From: Elusimicrobia bacterium UBA6262
GTDB lineage: Bacteria > CAYTYR01 > UBA6262
Direction: 5' to 3'
Assembly (NCBI GenBank): GCA_002441095.1
Contig: DJVG01000051.1
Span: forward strand, 897-57,896
Length of the DNA: 57,000 bases
Of this stretch, positions 1 through 8,128 are shown in pieces (within the stretch, counting starts at the first letter, position 1; each line of letters starts with the position of its first letter). Made by a program: the position numbers and the translations under genes. The notes beneath the pieces were generated by a model. That model did no database searches, had not been told where the DNA came from, and saw only the letters and a program-made list of their open reading frames with translations.

Positions 1-21
1 AACCAACTGAGCTAAGGGCCC
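1..21 (-). tRNA. 5' end of a tRNA gene, cut by the window edge
   Basis: Read on the minus strand, the sequence begins GGGCCCT (acceptor), TA, GCTC (D stem), AGTTGGTT (D loop), which is the start of a standard tRNA. The anticodon lies outside the window, so the isotype cannot be read. The opening resembles tRNA-Ile, but Ala or Val are possible. The first base is position 21, and the repeat at 22-164 abuts it directly. Confidence 0.75.
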
Positions 22-164
22 GTCGTCACTTCGAGGATCCTTCGTTCCTCCACAAGGGGAAACCAGTGGTTTCCCCGTTTCATCGTCGCTCGCCACACAG
101 AACGGGCTCGCTGAACCCCTTCCTCTTGTTGTACCGGCAAAAAAACACTTTTTTGCCAGACTAA
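22..164 (-). repeat. tRNA-abutting two-hairpin repeat, copy 1
   Basis: On the minus strand this segment matches 52583-52727 on the plus strand over about 143 bp. The stretches 48-124 and 134-164 are almost identical to the other copy, and the remainder is diverged but alignable. It contains two hairpins: a GGCAAAAAA/TTTTTTTGCC stem and a perfect GGGGAAACCA/TGGTTTCCCC stem. In both copies the end distal to the A/T-rich hairpin touches the first base of a tRNA gene. No open reading frame is apparent. Confidence 0.85.
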
Positions 165-182
165 TTATTACCTCACCGCCTG

Positions 183-205
183 CCCGCCAACGTTTTAGTG
201 GCGGG
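183..205. repeat. Short inverted repeat (CCCGCCA / TGGCGGG)
   Basis: Seven-base arms at 183-189 and 199-205 surround a 9-base loop. Small palindromes of this composition are common in genomes of candidate phyla. It overlaps the only in-frame GTG that could start the next reading frame, which makes that start doubtful. Confidence 0.6.
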
Positions 206-527
206 TCACCCCCTTGCTTCTCTATACTTATACACGTTTTTACAAGCAAGCAAGGATTTTTCAATCAACTACAAAGCCGATTTTATCGGCTGGACGATCA
301 ACAATCAACTGCTTTTACTGCGGACGCGGTTGCAACCAATTCGAACCGCCGGTGAAATAACCGCCACAATCAGGGTCCAACCTGTCCAAAGTATATATTT
401 ATATCAAAAACTCTCCCAAAAAGCAAGAGAACTCTTTCTATTAGGGATGTCCTATAACAAAATAGCCAAAACCCTCAAGGTTAGTAAAAATACCATTATC
501 AAGGCTTGCAAAGCCAAAAGGAGCTAA
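198..527 (+). CDS. Possible small HTH protein, perhaps a gene remnant
   Basis: The frame encodes up to 109 residues from a GTG that sits inside a short palindrome, with no ribosome binding site, so the true start is unknown. The last 40 or so residues (QKARELFLLGMSYNKIAKTL, then VSKNTIIKAC) look like a resolvase/invertase-type helix-turn-helix: a turn at GMSY and a recognition helix after VSKN. The N-terminal part is not recognisable. In the +1 frame over about 295-355 a CFYCGRGC zinc-ribbon-like motif appears, which suggests a frameshifted remnant of a zinc-ribbon plus HTH protein. It is followed after 3 bases by the 67-residue gene at 531. Real but broken or mis-started is my best reading. 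Confidence 0.35.
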   Translation: MAGHPLASLYLYTFLQASKDFSINYKADFIGWTINNQLLLLRTRLQPIRTAGEITATIRVQPVQSIYLYQKLSQKARELFLLGMSYNKIAKTLKVSKNTIIKACKAKRS

Positions 528-530
528 ATT

Positions 531-734
531 ATGTCTTGGCCATATATTATCTACAGCCTGCTATATCCAAAAGAAAAGCCCGTATGGATCAAAATCCGCA
601 TCTTACATGAAACTAATAAAGCTATATTAATCTATTGCGGCAGAAACCTCTGGATCCCAAAATCACAGATATACGGCATAAGGCTAAGAAACAGTATCTT
701 TGAGATCTATGTTAAAGAAAGTACCATTGGCTAA
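531..734 (+). CDS. Small conserved hypothetical protein (WIPKSQI type)
   Basis: A 67-residue protein starting at ATG 531, with an upstream AAGGAG at about 518-523. The core, roughly residues 20-60, alternates charged and hydrophobic residues and contains WIPKSQIYGIRLRNSIFEIYV, which reads as a small beta-rich fold. I do not recognise a family with a known function. A second, 5'-truncated copy of the same gene lies at 2903-3076. It keeps the frame and most residues despite many third-position changes, so the sequence has been held as protein. It may belong with the HTH frame just upstream. Confidence 0.6.
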   Translation: MSWPYIIYSLLYPKEKPVWIKIRILHETNKAILIYCGRNLWIPKSQIYGIRLRNSIFEIYVKESTIG

Positions 735-758
735 TGCCCAATGATAGTCTGGTTTTCC

Positions 759-829
759 GGGGACAGGGTGTTCACTTATTCTCCACTATTTTCTATTAAT
801 CTATCAGCAGTTTAGCAATGACTGTCCCC
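759..829. repeat. MITE/REP-like inverted repeat (GGGGACAG..CTGTCCCC)
   Basis: Perfect 8-base inverted ends at 759-766 and 822-829 bound 71 bp without a gene. GGGGACAG ends of this kind are often associated with REP elements moved by Y1 transposases. That association is from general knowledge, and no transposase is present in this window. Confidence 0.45.
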
Positions 830-839
830 AATTACTTGA

Positions 840-1517
840 TCAAAAACTTTTGATCTTTTTAAGCTTATCTTCTTTCTCTTTATTTTCCTTGTCATAAACG
901 GTTTTCTGCTCATTATACTGCTTCTTGTTATGATTATGTAAAAGAGTCTTATTTATATAATCAATACTTCTCCCAGAACCATCAACATACTGACTAAGAG
1001 ATATCTCGCAATTGGATTTGGGAAACTGATAATTAATCCCTTCGGTCAACCGGCTTTTCCAAGTACTAGTAGCTGGCCCATATTTATTTACTAGAATCTT
1101 CGCAATATCATCCCATTCTAATTTTAAATCCGATACATTGATAATCATAAGCTTTCCATTAAGATCAAAATGCAGAATAATACTACCATTGTCATCTTCA
1201 AATGAAATAATATCATGTGTAATTTTTGCAGTAAAACGAATCTTTTTCGTTTCACTATATTTACTGTCTTGACTGTAAAAATATTCATAATAAGAGCTGC
1301 CCCATTCAGCATTCACAAATTCCCCATCCTTTAGCCCGAATTCTCCATATTCTTGATCTTTCAATTCTTCATATTTAATACCGCTTTTATCAAGGATAGA
1401 AGTAATTTCTGTGCTGCTAGCTCCAAGTGAATAATCCTTATATCCAACGGCTCCTAAAAGCCTGCTACTAATCATCATGCATAATAGTGTTAAGTAGAAT
1501 ATTCGCGTAAAGGTCAT
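840..1517 (-). CDS. Secreted hypothetical protein
   Basis: I place the start at ATG 1517 because AAGGGGGA lies 6 bases upstream and the N-terminus (MTFTRIFYLTLLCMMISSRL) is then a signal peptide. Upstream in-frame ATGs lack both. The mature protein of about 200 residues has alternating beta-rich segments, one WGSSYYEYFYS aromatic patch and a highly charged C-terminal tail (KENKEKEDKLKKIKSF). There is no lipobox and no recognised domain. It follows the RusA-like gene and a lipoprotein gene on the same strand, and may be part of mobile cargo. Function unknown. Confidence 0.6.
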   Translation of the reverse strand: MTFTRIFYLTLLCMMISSRLLGAVGYKDYSLGASSTEITSILDKSGIKYEELKDQEYGEFGLKDGEFVNAEWGSSYYEYFYSQDSKYSETKKIRFTAKITHDIISFEDDNGSIILHFDLNGKLMIINVSDLKLEWDDIAKILVNKYGPATSTWKSRLTEGINYQFPKSNCEISLSQYVDGSGRSIDYINKTLLHNHNKKQYNEQKTVYDKENKEKEDKLKKIKSF

Positions 1518-1582
1518 CTTAATCCCCCTTCTTTCAACGCTTTTATAAGTCCTGGGATGAGTTTTTCTTTTGGCTAATATAT

Positions 1583-1924
1583 TCAACAAATTTCGTAAAT
1601 CCAACATTTTATATGGCCATATGGGCAAGCTTTTTTTATAGCACTCATAGAGAATATATACCGGTCTTTACTTTTCCCAAAAACAATATCATTAAACTCT
1701 TTTAGCAAGTTGTCCAGATCTGATCCCAGACGTTTTTGTTCTAAATAATAACGTATTCGAACATGATATTTCCTATTTACCTTTGGTATAAAATCATTAA
1801 AAGCTGCTTTCATTATTACCCGTTGCTTTTGTAGGCTATATTTCTTATCTTCTTTACTCTTCCAGGCTTGGCTACCACTAGTATAAAATGAAATTGGAAC
1901 ATTTTTATATACTACTATTTTCAT
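1583..1924 (-). CDS. RusA-like crossover junction endonuclease
   Basis: 113 residues, close to RusA family length (about 120). RusA cuts Holliday junctions and is typical of phages and integrated elements. The hallmark is GSDLDNLLKEFNDIVFGKSKDRYI near residues 67-90: the DxDN pair plus a later KDR Asp correspond to the acidic triad of RusA (family knowledge). The N-terminal half is strongly basic (KAAFNDFIPKVNRKYHVRIRYYL), as expected for a DNA-binding dimer. A GAGGGA motif lies 8 bases before the start. The similarity is remote, so a RusA-fold protein of other function remains possible. Confidence 0.5.
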   Translation of the reverse strand: MKIVVYKNVPISFYTSGSQAWKSKEDKKYSLQKQRVIMKAAFNDFIPKVNRKYHVRIRYYLEQKRLGSDLDNLLKEFNDIVFGKSKDRYIFSMSAIKKACPYGHIKCWIYEIC

Positions 1925-1952
1925 AGTCTATGTCCCTCTTGTCATTCTTATT

Positions 1953-2738
1953 CTAGTTTATACTCTCCGCGTTTATAAATGCACCGTAGGCATCGGAAAT
2001 GGAACATGCCCTACCTATTACTGTATACCTAGCATGGCGATCTGGTTCATTTTCCGTGAAATAACTTTCTTTATTGCTTCCTTCATAATATACTTTTAAA
2101 CTTGAACCAAAGCCCGGAGCATCGTTATAAGCTATTATAGATTTTTCTTTTCTATCAATATACCCAAAAGAACACCTAATTTTTAATCGCTTTCCATCAA
2201 GATTGAGGTTCCTTGAACCAAATTCCGATACGATTCTATTAATTGTTGTTTCAATTGGTTTGTTTGCTTCTTCATATATTCTAGATTTAATATCTTTATA
2301 TTCAGCCGAACTAATTAAGCTTCTTATCTCATTTAACTTTTGGGTTGCTTTATCAAAATCATGCGAATTGATTGATGCTTCAACATCCTGTTTCCCCATA
2401 CTAATCTTTTTTGTCTTCTCTAATTCAGCTCTAGTTTTCACTAAACTCTGTTTTGCAGATACGCATAACGGACTCAGGGGATACTTATTAATCACCGTTT
2501 CGAATTCTCCTTCGGCTTTTTCATAATCATTTGCTCCTAAGGCAGTTACTCCTTGCTGGTAATGATAATCGGCGGTTTCCTTAAGGTTGGTAATCTCTTG
2601 TTGCTGTTCTGCAATTTGTTTCTTTAATGTATCATTTTCAGTTTTGAGCTCCTCTATTTTCGCTGAATTACAACCTATCATAAGTCCTAGCATAAATATT
2701 ACAGCAAATACTTTGAGCAATCTTATTAGCATATTCAA
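1953..2738 (-). CDS. Lipoprotein with coiled coil and TPR-like repeat
   Basis: 261 residues. The N-terminus has a hydrophobic stretch ending in a lipobox, LMIGC, with the lipidated Cys at residue 23. Residues 27-58 form a heptad coiled coil (KIEELKTENDTLKKQIAEQQ and on). Residues 58-110 look like one TPR/BamD-type hairpin (YHYQQGVTALGANDYEKAEG, then FETVINKYPLSP). The C-terminal 80 residues are beta-rich with no known match. It probably sits on the periplasmic face of a membrane. AGGGGATTG lies just upstream of the start. It is followed by the RusA-like gene on the same strand. Confidence 0.65.
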   Translation of the reverse strand: MNMLIRLLKVFAVIFMLGLMIGCNSAKIEELKTENDTLKKQIAEQQQEITNLKETADYHYQQGVTALGANDYEKAEGEFETVINKYPLSPLCVSAKQSLVKTRAELEKTKKISMGKQDVEASINSHDFDKATQKLNEIRSLISSAEYKDIKSRIYEEANKPIETTINRIVSEFGSRNLNLDGKRLKIRCSFGYIDRKEKSIIAYNDAPGFGSSLKVYYEGSNKESYFTENEPDRHARYTVIGRACSISDAYGAFINAESIN

Positions 2739-2875
2739 TCCCCTTTAGAAGAATATTAAGTAGAGAGGTCAGTATGTTCCTAGGACACATTACTAATTTA
2801 TAATTAAACTGAGCCTTCCCCTTTATTCGCTAATTTATTTGAAGAGTATTTTCATCTGGATTCTCAAAAACTTTC

Positions 2876-2901
2876 AACTTTCAGTGCCTGACCCCGTTAT
2901 T
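2876..2901. repeat. REP-like motif, copy 1 (AACTTTCAGTGCCTGACC)
   Basis: This motif recurs at 7752-7775 with two mismatches in about 25 bases and the same orientation. Copy 1 lies exactly at the point where the duplicated small gene loses its 5' end, which suggests it marks a recombination or insertion junction. Confidence 0.55.
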
Positions 2902-2902
2902 C

Positions 2903-3076
2903 TTTTATCCAAAAGAAAAGCCTGTATGGGTCAAAATCCGAATCTTACATGAAACCAATAAAGCTATATTGGTATACTGTGGCAGAAAACGCTGGATCCC
3001 AAAATCACGGATATACGGAATAAGACTAAGGAACAGTATCTTTGAAATCTCTGTTAAAGAAAGCACCATTGGCTAA
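2903..3076 (+). pseudogene. 5'-truncated copy of the 67-residue gene at 531
   Basis: Positions 2906-3078 align without gaps to 564-736. The frame is open to the same TAA and encodes YPKEKPVWVKIRILHETNKA and onward to KESTIG. The first dozen codons, the start codon and the ribosome binding site are replaced by the REP-like motif. Most differences from the first copy are at third positions or are conservative (I/V, Q/R), so the copies diverged under protein-level selection before the truncation, or were acquired separately. Confidence 0.75.
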
Positions 3077-3259
3077 TGGCTAACTTCTTTTAAACTCATA
3101 AAACTCGAAAAGCAAGTAAAACCCTATAAAACCCTTACAAAATAAGGAACTACTTCTTTACTTGCTTTGAATGTTTCAAGTAACAAATAATTATTTTTAG
3201 GACACTATCGTTCCTGTGTTTTCTATACTACTTAGCCTTGATATGATACTTCCTAGCTT

Positions 3260-5119
3260 TTATTGTTTTTTTCGATATGCTTGGTCTGGATGATTTTTGT
3301 TATTTGGATATTTCAATTCAATAATGCCTTCTGCTATCATCGGGGTTAAATATTGATCTTGCAAAGCCTTAGGATCACGTTCTAAAATCAGACTCAGATC
3401 CTTTAATGTAAGAGTGTTACCATCACACATTTGTAAAATTATATCGCGCATGGTGGTAGCATTGATTTTACCAGGCATTTCACTAAATCCCAGGGCAGAT
3501 AGAATATGTGTCAATTTACTTTTTAAATCTGGGGAGCTACCAGTCAAATCTGGGGAGCTAGGCGCCAAATCTGGGGAGTTAGGCGCTAGGGAATCTTCAA
3601 AAAGCGAAGATATTACGGTCAGCTTTTTCCCTGGCAGCCGATAAAAACTAGCCCGAGTTTCACCTTGCTTTATCAGCATTTTTTCATGAACAAGATGCGC
3701 AAGGGCGGCGGAAATATCCTTAGGATGGTTTGAAGCGATTTCCTTTATGCGATCATGATTCACCATATCTTCTGTCGCAGAAGTAATAAGTATAATCCTT
3801 TCAAGTTCAGGTAATTTTCTGAATCGTTCACCGAAAAGATCATCTAGCATCTTTAAGCTCTCTTCGGGGAGAAGACTTATCATTCTTAGTTCAAGCAAGG
3901 TTTGCGCGTATGTGGGATCTTCACGAAGTAATGGCAAACGCCAATGCTGTTCTTTCCAATTCATGTAAATTTTGGGAATTCCGGATCCGGCATGATCGCC
4001 AAGCCCAATATATCTAAACATGTCCTGAATACGGCGATTTCTGCAATCACTAATACCACCCTGGATAGCCTGTTCAATGGAGATGCGCATAAGGCCTGGA
4101 TTCCTGAACCCAAACATATCCGGCCGCTTCACAACTAAAATCGAGACTCTGCCCGTATAGTCGGCATGAATCAATGTATTTGTCAAGGCCTCACGTATAG
4201 CCTCGTGTATCGGGGTATCATCAGATCGTACCCCTTCCTTTAATTGGAAAGGTATTTTCAAATCTGTAGTTAGTTTTCGATACGCCTTTTGAAAAAAGTC
4301 ATACAAGTTCCCAGACCATGTTCCATCAGGCACTACCCGATCAATCCATCGCGCTTCAATCTTTGGTTCAGGCCGTTCTTGATAATCAACCATATAATGA
4401 GGAAACACTTCTTTTATCGTATCAAATCTTCCGAACATCAGCAGCCCTGCCAAGCGCACACCAGTCTTCCCAGTTGTTCTATCTTTCCCAAGCGCTCCGA
4501 TTTTATTAAGAAATTCTTCAGCAGACAATTCAAGCCAGGGGCTTTCCGGCTTGACTGCTGAAAAGCGGTTACGATATGCGGCGATTGTTTCTTTATCTAA
4601 ATCATCGATCCCGAAGTTATCCAGAACCCTATCATCACGAGAGTCTTCCACACTTTCCGCGATCATGCGCCTAATTGTTTCATCATCTGCCTTGTAATCT
4701 CCTTCGTGCCTCCGCAAATAGGTGTTCCCAAAAGGATTTGTGCCAAGATATACCGGACGATCCTGCCGTCGGGCCCGAGGAATAGTGATCTGGATTACCT
4801 GTTTACCATCGACTAAAACAACTTGTATATTGGAATCGCTGAGGATATTTCGGTTTACTTTGTTTTTACCGTGAAGCGTATCCCATAATGATTTCTGAAC
4901 TTTTCCAGGATCTTTTATCCCTAACACAATAAAATTATCCGGTGTTTTTTCCTCAATACCGAGATATACCTCCCCGCCATTAGTATTTGCCATGGCGCTA
5001 TATGTTTCCCAAAAATTAGACGGCACTTCGCCGTTACCATCCCGCCCCTGCGCAGATTTAAACTCAAGTTCTATGGATTCTCCTAGAGCAACAATTTCAT
5101 GGAATCTAAACGTCATCAT
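3260..5119 (-). CDS. AlbA_2 / HATPase_c_4 ATP-binding regulator
   Basis: 619 residues. Residues about 10-130 are an AlbA_2 (Schlafen-like) domain: ESIELEFKSAQG, then NTNGGEVYLGIEE. Around residue 310 the HATPase N-box REALTNTLIHADY is followed by FRNPGLM and GSGIPKI, the GHKL fold found in RecG-like HTH proteins. The remainder is winged-helix. Such proteins are common beside restriction and abortive-infection genes, where they may act as regulators or effectors. Residues about 511-532 are a threefold SPDL repeat encoded by a 21-bp tandem repeat. GAGGGA precedes the start, and the second Met may be the real one. Confidence 0.75.
   Translation of the reverse strand: MMTFRFHEIVALGESIELEFKSAQGRDGNGEVPSNFWETYSAMANTNGGEVYLGIEEKTPDNFIVLGIKDPGKVQKSLWDTLHGKNKVNRNILSDSNIQVVLVDGKQVIQITIPRARRQDRPVYLGTNPFGNTYLRRHEGDYKADDETIRRMIAESVEDSRDDRVLDNFGIDDLDKETIAAYRNRFSAVKPESPWLELSAEEFLNKIGALGKDRTTGKTGVRLAGLLMFGRFDTIKEVFPHYMVDYQERPEPKIEARWIDRVVPDGTWSGNLYDFFQKAYRKLTTDLKIPFQLKEGVRSDDTPIHEAIREALTNTLIHADYTGRVSILVVKRPDMFGFRNPGLMRISIEQAIQGGISDCRNRRIQDMFRYIGLGDHAGSGIPKIYMNWKEQHWRLPLLREDPTYAQTLLELRMISLLPEESLKMLDDLFGERFRKLPELERIILITSATEDMVNHDRIKEIASNHPKDISAALAHLVHEKMLIKQGETRASFYRLPGKKLTVISSLFEDSLAPNSPDLAPSSPDLTGSSPDLKSKLTHILSALGFSEMPGKINATTMRDIILQMCDGNTLTLKDLSLILERDPKALQDQYLTPMIAEGIIELKYPNNKNHPDQAYRKKQ
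3525..3587 (-). repeat. Three 21-bp tandem units inside the AlbA_2 gene
   Basis: The units begin at 3525, 3546 and 3567, each opening AAATCTGGGGAG, and encode three copies of a seven-residue SPDL motif. The 21-bp unit keeps the frame, so slippage would only change linker length between the ATPase part and the last winged-helix segment. Confidence 0.85.
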
Positions 5120-5278
5120 TTTCCCTCACTTCTTTGGTCATAGACATATAAGGATAATGTTTTAACTGCTAACAAAATGCTTCATTTATTAACTTGCTAA
5201 TTGCTTTATTAATAATTTACCACCTACCCCAGTGTGGTAATCACGATTCAGCGTCTGATCCACTTTCTCCCGTCATGA

Positions 5279-5989
5279 TCATATTTCTTTAGCGTCATTC
5301 CACCATATTTTAAAGTCATTAATTATTCTTTCCCCTTCACCGTTAATACCAATCTTACTTAACAACGTGGCTTTATTTCCCGCCTTATTATAAGAAGCTC
5401 CCATGGTCCATATTTGTTCTTGATCTAATATATAAAACCTGTCGTGTGATTTGTCTGATTTCCTGATCTTAATTGATTTTTCGGAAAATTGCATTTTAAA
5501 TGCCTCTACTCTTTGGTTAAATAAACCTTTTATCGCACTAGTCAGAACTTTAATCTCTACAGCAGGAACTTCCGATAATTCTTCAATTATTTTCTCATCT
5601 ATATACGCGTCAAATATCCAAAGCGAGGTTTGCGCTTGTCTTACTACTCTAGCAAGACTTTTTTGTATATCCAATTGGCTCCCTTCCGGGAAATACATTT
5701 GATCCGGAATAGTTTCTTCCATTTCAATCTTCAGCTTTAACTCTTCTATAGCCATCTCAATTTGGCTAAGCATAATATTAAACGCAGGGATGATAGTAGC
5801 ACTGCTAAGATTAAGATTGAGCTTGTGAGCATTTTGCATAAAATTGATATAATATTGTTGGTTAAATTGGAGCAATGGGGCTACTTTATTTGCCCAACTT
5901 ATAGCCTCTCGTTGAGATGGGAATCCTTGTTTTACTTCTTTAATATTGAATAAGTCTTCTAATTTACTAAGTAATAGTTTTTTGTCCAT
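5279..5989 (-). CDS. PLD-like (HKD-type) domain protein
   Basis: 236 residues. The first 100 residues are helical. From about residue 105 the pattern is that of the single-motif PLD-like proteins of mobile elements: SLWIFDAYIDEKIIEEL, IKVLTSA, then KSHDRFYILD (His182, Arg184, Asp189) and WTMGASYNKAGNKATLLSKI. Members are phosphodiesterase/nuclease-fold proteins, often in defence loci. The second HKD motif is absent, so a dimer or a non-catalytic sensor role is possible. It lies between the AbiV-like and AlbA_2 genes on the same strand. Confidence 0.6.
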   Translation of the reverse strand: MDKKLLLSKLEDLFNIKEVKQGFPSQREAISWANKVAPLLQFNQQYYINFMQNAHKLNLNLSSATIIPAFNIMLSQIEMAIEELKLKIEMEETIPDQMYFPEGSQLDIQKSLARVVRQAQTSLWIFDAYIDEKIIEELSEVPAVEIKVLTSAIKGLFNQRVEAFKMQFSEKSIKIRKSDKSHDRFYILDQEQIWTMGASYNKAGNKATLLSKIGINGEGERIINDFKIWWNDAKEI

Positions 5990-6073
5990 TTCATTCTCAC
6001 TTATTATTTTTATGGAATCCCAAAGACATAATACTCATTTATTTAATTAGTATTGCGAGCACTGATTCTTGAA

Positions 6074-7627
6074 TTAAACCTGAATCGGTCCTTTGTTTTT
6101 ATTGACTCTTTCTGTGGCCAGCTTTCTAAATTTCGCTAATAAGTAAATATCGCATAACAATTTCATGCCGACAGCCTCAGTTAAAGTTAATACTTGATTC
6201 CATTTACCTGTTTCTTCGTAGCTTTCAGCTATATTTATATAGTCTTTATAAAATTCTAATCCTGGAGCTATATTTTCAAATACTTCGGCTGCTTTTACTC
6301 TAAATTCATTATCTTTTTTATAGTCTCCATATATAATCATCGCTGAGCGTAATGCATTAAAAAAATGCTGAAAAACATCTGGTTCACATTGTACATGGAT
6401 GTCATTTTTTGCAAGCATTGAAATACCTGCAATATAATGATCAAAAGGTTCATTCTTGCTCTTTTCTCCTGGATGTGGCATAAAACTTAAAGCTAACCCC
6501 ATATCCCAAAGATTCCTTTCAGTTAAAATTAAATTGCCCCAATCTAAACTTAGTTTTGGGATTCTCTCAACAACAACTTCACAATTGCTATCAAGATCCT
6601 TTATTTTATCATAAAATCTTGATATATCTTTTGGTATCTGCCACCAAAAATAACCTTGTGTCCCAATATTTAAAGCAACGGCAACCCTTCTTGCATATCC
6701 CCAACCAGTCCACCACAGAGCATTGGCTGAAACACTTTTGGGCAACATTAAATCCACAATTATTTCCCGTTTTCTTTTATCTTCTTTTCCTAAGTTTAAT
6801 TTTATATATTTAGAGTTTGAATTCCATTTGTTCAAAACATTCTGCCTTATAGAATGTGATAAAGTAAGTAATCGATATTTTACTTCCCATTTCGAATGTT
6901 TTCTTTCTTCCCCTACTGGCTCGATCCTTTTCATTTCTTTAGCTGTAAGCTCTTTACTTTCTTTTTCTGCTATTTCAAATTGCTCCTTCAACCATCTAAT
7001 CCAAGCTTTAATATCCCCAATTTCATGTAGTTTATCTAATGACTTATTGCCAAATATAAGGTTTTTATTTTCTGTTTTATCAGATGCTTCTTGAAACCAC
7101 TCCATATCCTTTATTTGTTGTGTTTCAAATTCCTTTATTTCAGAATGTTCTTCCATACCAATTCTAGATTCAGTTATTCTAATAAGAGTTTCAAGTTCCT
7201 TTTCGCAAACTGTCTTATTTGGATGCTCAATGTTTTCAATATTTACATAAACATATAGCCCTGAAAGTCTTTTTTGATGGAGATTATAAGCCAAATCTTT
7301 ATATGATTCAATTTGCTTCCTTGTTATTTTATCTTTTTCCATTGTAGGTGACCAAAGAGCCCAAAATAGTTTTTTCTTATGATCTTCATTGGCTTGATAT
7401 ATAAAATTATCTTCTCCCTTAAAATTCGTATAACCAATAACAAGCATTATTGCTTTCCCTATCTCCTCTAATGAAAGCAAAGCCAGATGAAAGGCTATAT
7501 TGTGGTATCCCTTTTCTTTTAGAACTATTGCTGAATTAAGCAAATCCTTGGAATGATCAATACAAATATGCCTTATCTTTTTTACATTATTAATATTTGA
7601 ATTATAACTAGTATTATTCTCAACCAT
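6074..7627 (-). CDS. Long AbiV-like HEPN protein
   Basis: 517 residues. Residues 15-75 (HSKDLLNSAIVLKEKGYHNI then AFHLALLSLEEIGKAIML) match the AbiV abortive-infection HEPN pattern, especially the LSLEEIGKA helix at 51-59. Classical AbiV proteins are about 200 residues, so this one carries roughly 300 extra residues that I do not recognise. A likely R-x4-6-H HEPN motif is RHICIDH at 19-25. Expected role: a phage-triggered translation or RNA-directed toxin (inferred from family). It is unusually lysine-rich and AT-rich compared with the core genes. Neighbours are the PLD-like gene and two small membrane proteins. Confidence 0.6.
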   Translation of the reverse strand: MVENNTSYNSNINNVKKIRHICIDHSKDLLNSAIVLKEKGYHNIAFHLALLSLEEIGKAIMLVIGYTNFKGEDNFIYQANEDHKKKLFWALWSPTMEKDKITRKQIESYKDLAYNLHQKRLSGLYVYVNIENIEHPNKTVCEKELETLIRITESRIGMEEHSEIKEFETQQIKDMEWFQEASDKTENKNLIFGNKSLDKLHEIGDIKAWIRWLKEQFEIAEKESKELTAKEMKRIEPVGEERKHSKWEVKYRLLTLSHSIRQNVLNKWNSNSKYIKLNLGKEDKRKREIIVDLMLPKSVSANALWWTGWGYARRVAVALNIGTQGYFWWQIPKDISRFYDKIKDLDSNCEVVVERIPKLSLDWGNLILTERNLWDMGLALSFMPHPGEKSKNEPFDHYIAGISMLAKNDIHVQCEPDVFQHFFNALRSAMIIYGDYKKDNEFRVKAAEVFENIAPGLEFYKDYINIAESYEETGKWNQVLTLTEAVGMKLLCDIYLLAKFRKLATERVNKNKGPIQV

Positions 7628-7751
7628 AAATCAACCCTATAGTAAAGTTAACCAGTTAATGCTTTCGACCAACTCTAAAAACAGTCCTGGTTACTTACCC
7701 CTTTAGCATACGCGGAGGCCCTGATTACTGCTCGAAGCAGACAATTTTTTT

Positions 7752-7775
7752 AACTTTCAGTGCCTGACCACATTA
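7752..7775. repeat. REP-like motif, copy 2
   Basis: Second copy of the motif at 2876-2901, in the gap between the AbiV-like gene and the small membrane protein. The shared core is AACTTTCAGTGCCTGACC, followed by CATTAT or CGTTAT variants. Confidence 0.55.
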
Positions 7776-7789
7776 TGTTCTTAATTTAA

Positions 7790-8128
7790 TTATCTTAATA
7801 ATAATAGAATATAGTTTCTTAATCCTGGAATTATGAATACCGCAACTATAAAATCAAAAGAAGTAGCTAATAGCATTAACCATCTAAATATGATTATTGT
7901 GTGAGTTTTAAACTTACCTATTATTAATGCAATGAAAGCAGAAACCACGAGAGAAATAATAGAATAGGATAATAATTTGACAATAAGGCCTGTTAAATAA
8001 TATCCTAGTGTAGCATTAATAGGAGTCCTCATAAATTCCGCAACAATAAGCAAAACAACAGCAATAGATAAAACAATTCTACTCTTCTTAGATAATACCA
8101 GAGGTTTTAAATTATCTGCTGACACCAT
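7790..8128 (-). CDS. Small membrane protein with three TM segments
   Basis: 112 residues with hydrophobic segments at about 17-34, 45-66 and 76-106. The start is supported by GGGAGG 8 bases upstream. No family recognised. Small multi-span membrane proteins beside HEPN and PLD proteins can be effectors or anchors in defence loci, but nothing in the sequence proves that here. It lies downstream of the membrane-anchored gene at 8287-8718 on the same strand, separated by a stretch of about 160 bp with no convincing gene. Confidence 0.5.
   Translation of the reverse strand: MVSADNLKPLVLSKKSRIVLSIAVVLLIVAEFMRTPINATLGYYLTGLIVKLLSYSIISLVVSAFIALIIGKFKTHTIIIFRWLMLLATSFDFIVAVFIIPGLRNYILLLLR

Larger units (their letters stand above)
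2739..3259. other. Gene-poor spacer with a gene remnant and repeats
   Basis: This 521-bp stretch holds a REP-like motif at 2876-2901, the 5'-truncated duplicate of the 67-residue gene (2903-3076), and a 12-bp inverted repeat AAAGCAAGTAAA/TTTACTTGCTTT at 3109-3120 and 3157-3168. I see no intact gene or convincing promoter in it. Confidence 0.7.

Noticed and set aside
336..348. 13-bp match ACCAATTCGAACC to the reverse complement of 15984-15996 (island edges)
   Set aside because: It contains the T-loop consensus GGTTCGAAT and extends no further, so chance or tRNA-like composition is enough to explain it.
3109..3168. 12-bp inverted repeat AAAGCAAGTAAA/TTTACTTGCTTT in the spacer
   Set aside because: A 36-base loop and no U tract. 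It is not a clear terminator or insertion element end.
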